Below are positions 5,714-6,088 of a DNA stretch of 6,088 nt, one piece after another; position 1 is the stretch's first letter; the number at the start of each line of letters is the position of its first letter. The DNA comes from an uncultured Lachnospiraceae bacterium (GTDB lineage: Bacteria > Bacillota_A > Clostridia > Lachnospirales > Lachnospiraceae). The translations under genes were made by a program, and so were the position numbers. The notes beneath the pieces are model-generated. The model had not been told where the DNA came from and ran no database searches. It was given only the letters and a program-made list of their open reading frames with translations. The stretch covers positions 1 to 6,088 of the forward strand of contig CAMWWS010000178.1 in assembly GCA_947178085.1 (NCBI GenBank). The letters are read 5' to 3'.

Positions 5714-6088
5714 ATGGAACTTATGTTTATCGGAGCGGATCACGAAGTTACCGGCAGCTGCCACTATCTTCGGGTCAATGACAAAAATATTTTAGTTGAT
5801 TATGGAATGGAACAGGGAACTCAAAGATTTGAAAGTTGTGAATTGCCTGTGGATGCTGCGCTGATAGACTATATTTTTCTTACTCATGCGCATATAGATC
5901 ATTCCGGCATGCTGCCGTTTCTGTATTCGAGAGGCTTTCGCGGAAATGTCTATACCACGGATGCTACGGCTGATTTATGCAGTATCATGTTAAGAGACAG
6001 CTCGCATATTCAGATGCAGGAAGCCGAGTGGAATAACCGCAAAGCAAAAAGAACCTCGGATAATATAGTGATTACGCCACTTTATACA
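5714..6088 (+). CDS. MBL-fold beta-CASP RNA-metabolising metallo-hydrolase (N-terminal 125 residues, partial)
   Basis: The first 125 codons are present and the frame is open to the window end. The N-terminus (M1-ELMFIGADHEVTGSCHYL) matches the GA..EVTGS(C/N)xLL opening of bacterial beta-CASP proteins related to CPSF-73/Ysh1 and the Thermus nuclease TTHA0252. It is followed by the strand-turn L27-V-D29-Y-G-M-E-Q-G35 and the zinc-binding H58-A-H-I-D-H63, then SGMLPFLYSRGFRG, all expected in this group. Full-length family members have about 450-550 residues, with a beta-CASP insert and a C-terminal RNA-specificity domain, so three quarters of the gene lies outside. The expected role is endo- or exoribonuclease activity on RNA in the cytoplasm; the specific target is unknown. 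AAGGAG (5701-5706) sits 7 bases before ATG 5714. An in-frame ATG at 5708 is too close to it. No stop occurs before 6088. Confidence 0.88.
   Translation, partial: MELMFIGADHEVTGSCHYLRVNDKNILVDYGMEQGTQRFESCELPVDAALIDYIFLTHAHIDHSGMLPFLYSRGFRGNVYTTDATADLCSIMLRDSSHIQMQEAEWNNRKAKRTSDNIVITPLYT

Noticed and set aside
1..6088. CRISPR array, tRNA, rRNA, transposase or attachment site
   Set aside because: No regularly spaced direct repeats, no cloverleaf or rRNA words, no transposase-like frame and no insertion-type direct repeats were seen.

Overview
The window looks like part of a chromosome from a spore-forming, low- to mid-GC member of the Firmicutes, most likely Clostridia and Lachnospiraceae-like. 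Support for this comes from strong AGGAGG-type ribosome binding sites, moderately AT-rich coding sequence, a YtaF-type sporulation membrane protein, and the pairing of ABC-2 permeases with a CPBP-family protein. The assignment is inference from protein character and not a database match.

Left part (1-1893, plus strand): the distal end of a membrane-protein operon. It holds the C-terminal tail of one permease-like protein, a 266-residue ABC-2 type permease, and a 296-residue CPBP intramembrane protease homologue. The genes overlap by 1 and 8 bases, so they are probably translationally coupled. An ATP-binding subunit would be expected upstream, outside the window. The first reading frame has an in-frame TAA at 25-27, so the first permease may be broken. 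An exporter plus a CPBP protein often serves peptide (bacteriocin) export or immunity, but nothing here identifies the substrate.

Middle spacer (1894-2197, 304 bases): it holds a long 27-bp-stem hairpin that probably acts as a bidirectional terminator, with an unusual loop of three tandem hexamers. It also has a possible tiny minus-strand reading frame behind a very strong Shine-Dalgarno sequence, and a perfect GTGACA-N3-TGTCAC palindrome upstream of the next gene.

Centre (2198-4903, plus strand): a complete 901-residue P-type ATPase of the Ca2+ transporting (P2/PMCA-SERCA-like) group with all catalytic motifs intact.

Right part: ytaF (minus strand, 5569-4934) converges on the ATPase with only 30 bases between stop codons. 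It is divergent from a beta-CASP metallo-beta-lactamase-fold hydrolase that starts at 5714 and runs off the window. The 144-base divergent spacer carries promoter-like sequences for both genes.

Most of the window is recognisable housekeeping or accessory membrane biology. I see no CRISPR array, RNA gene, transposase or clear new multi-gene system. The least explained part is the 1894-2197 spacer.
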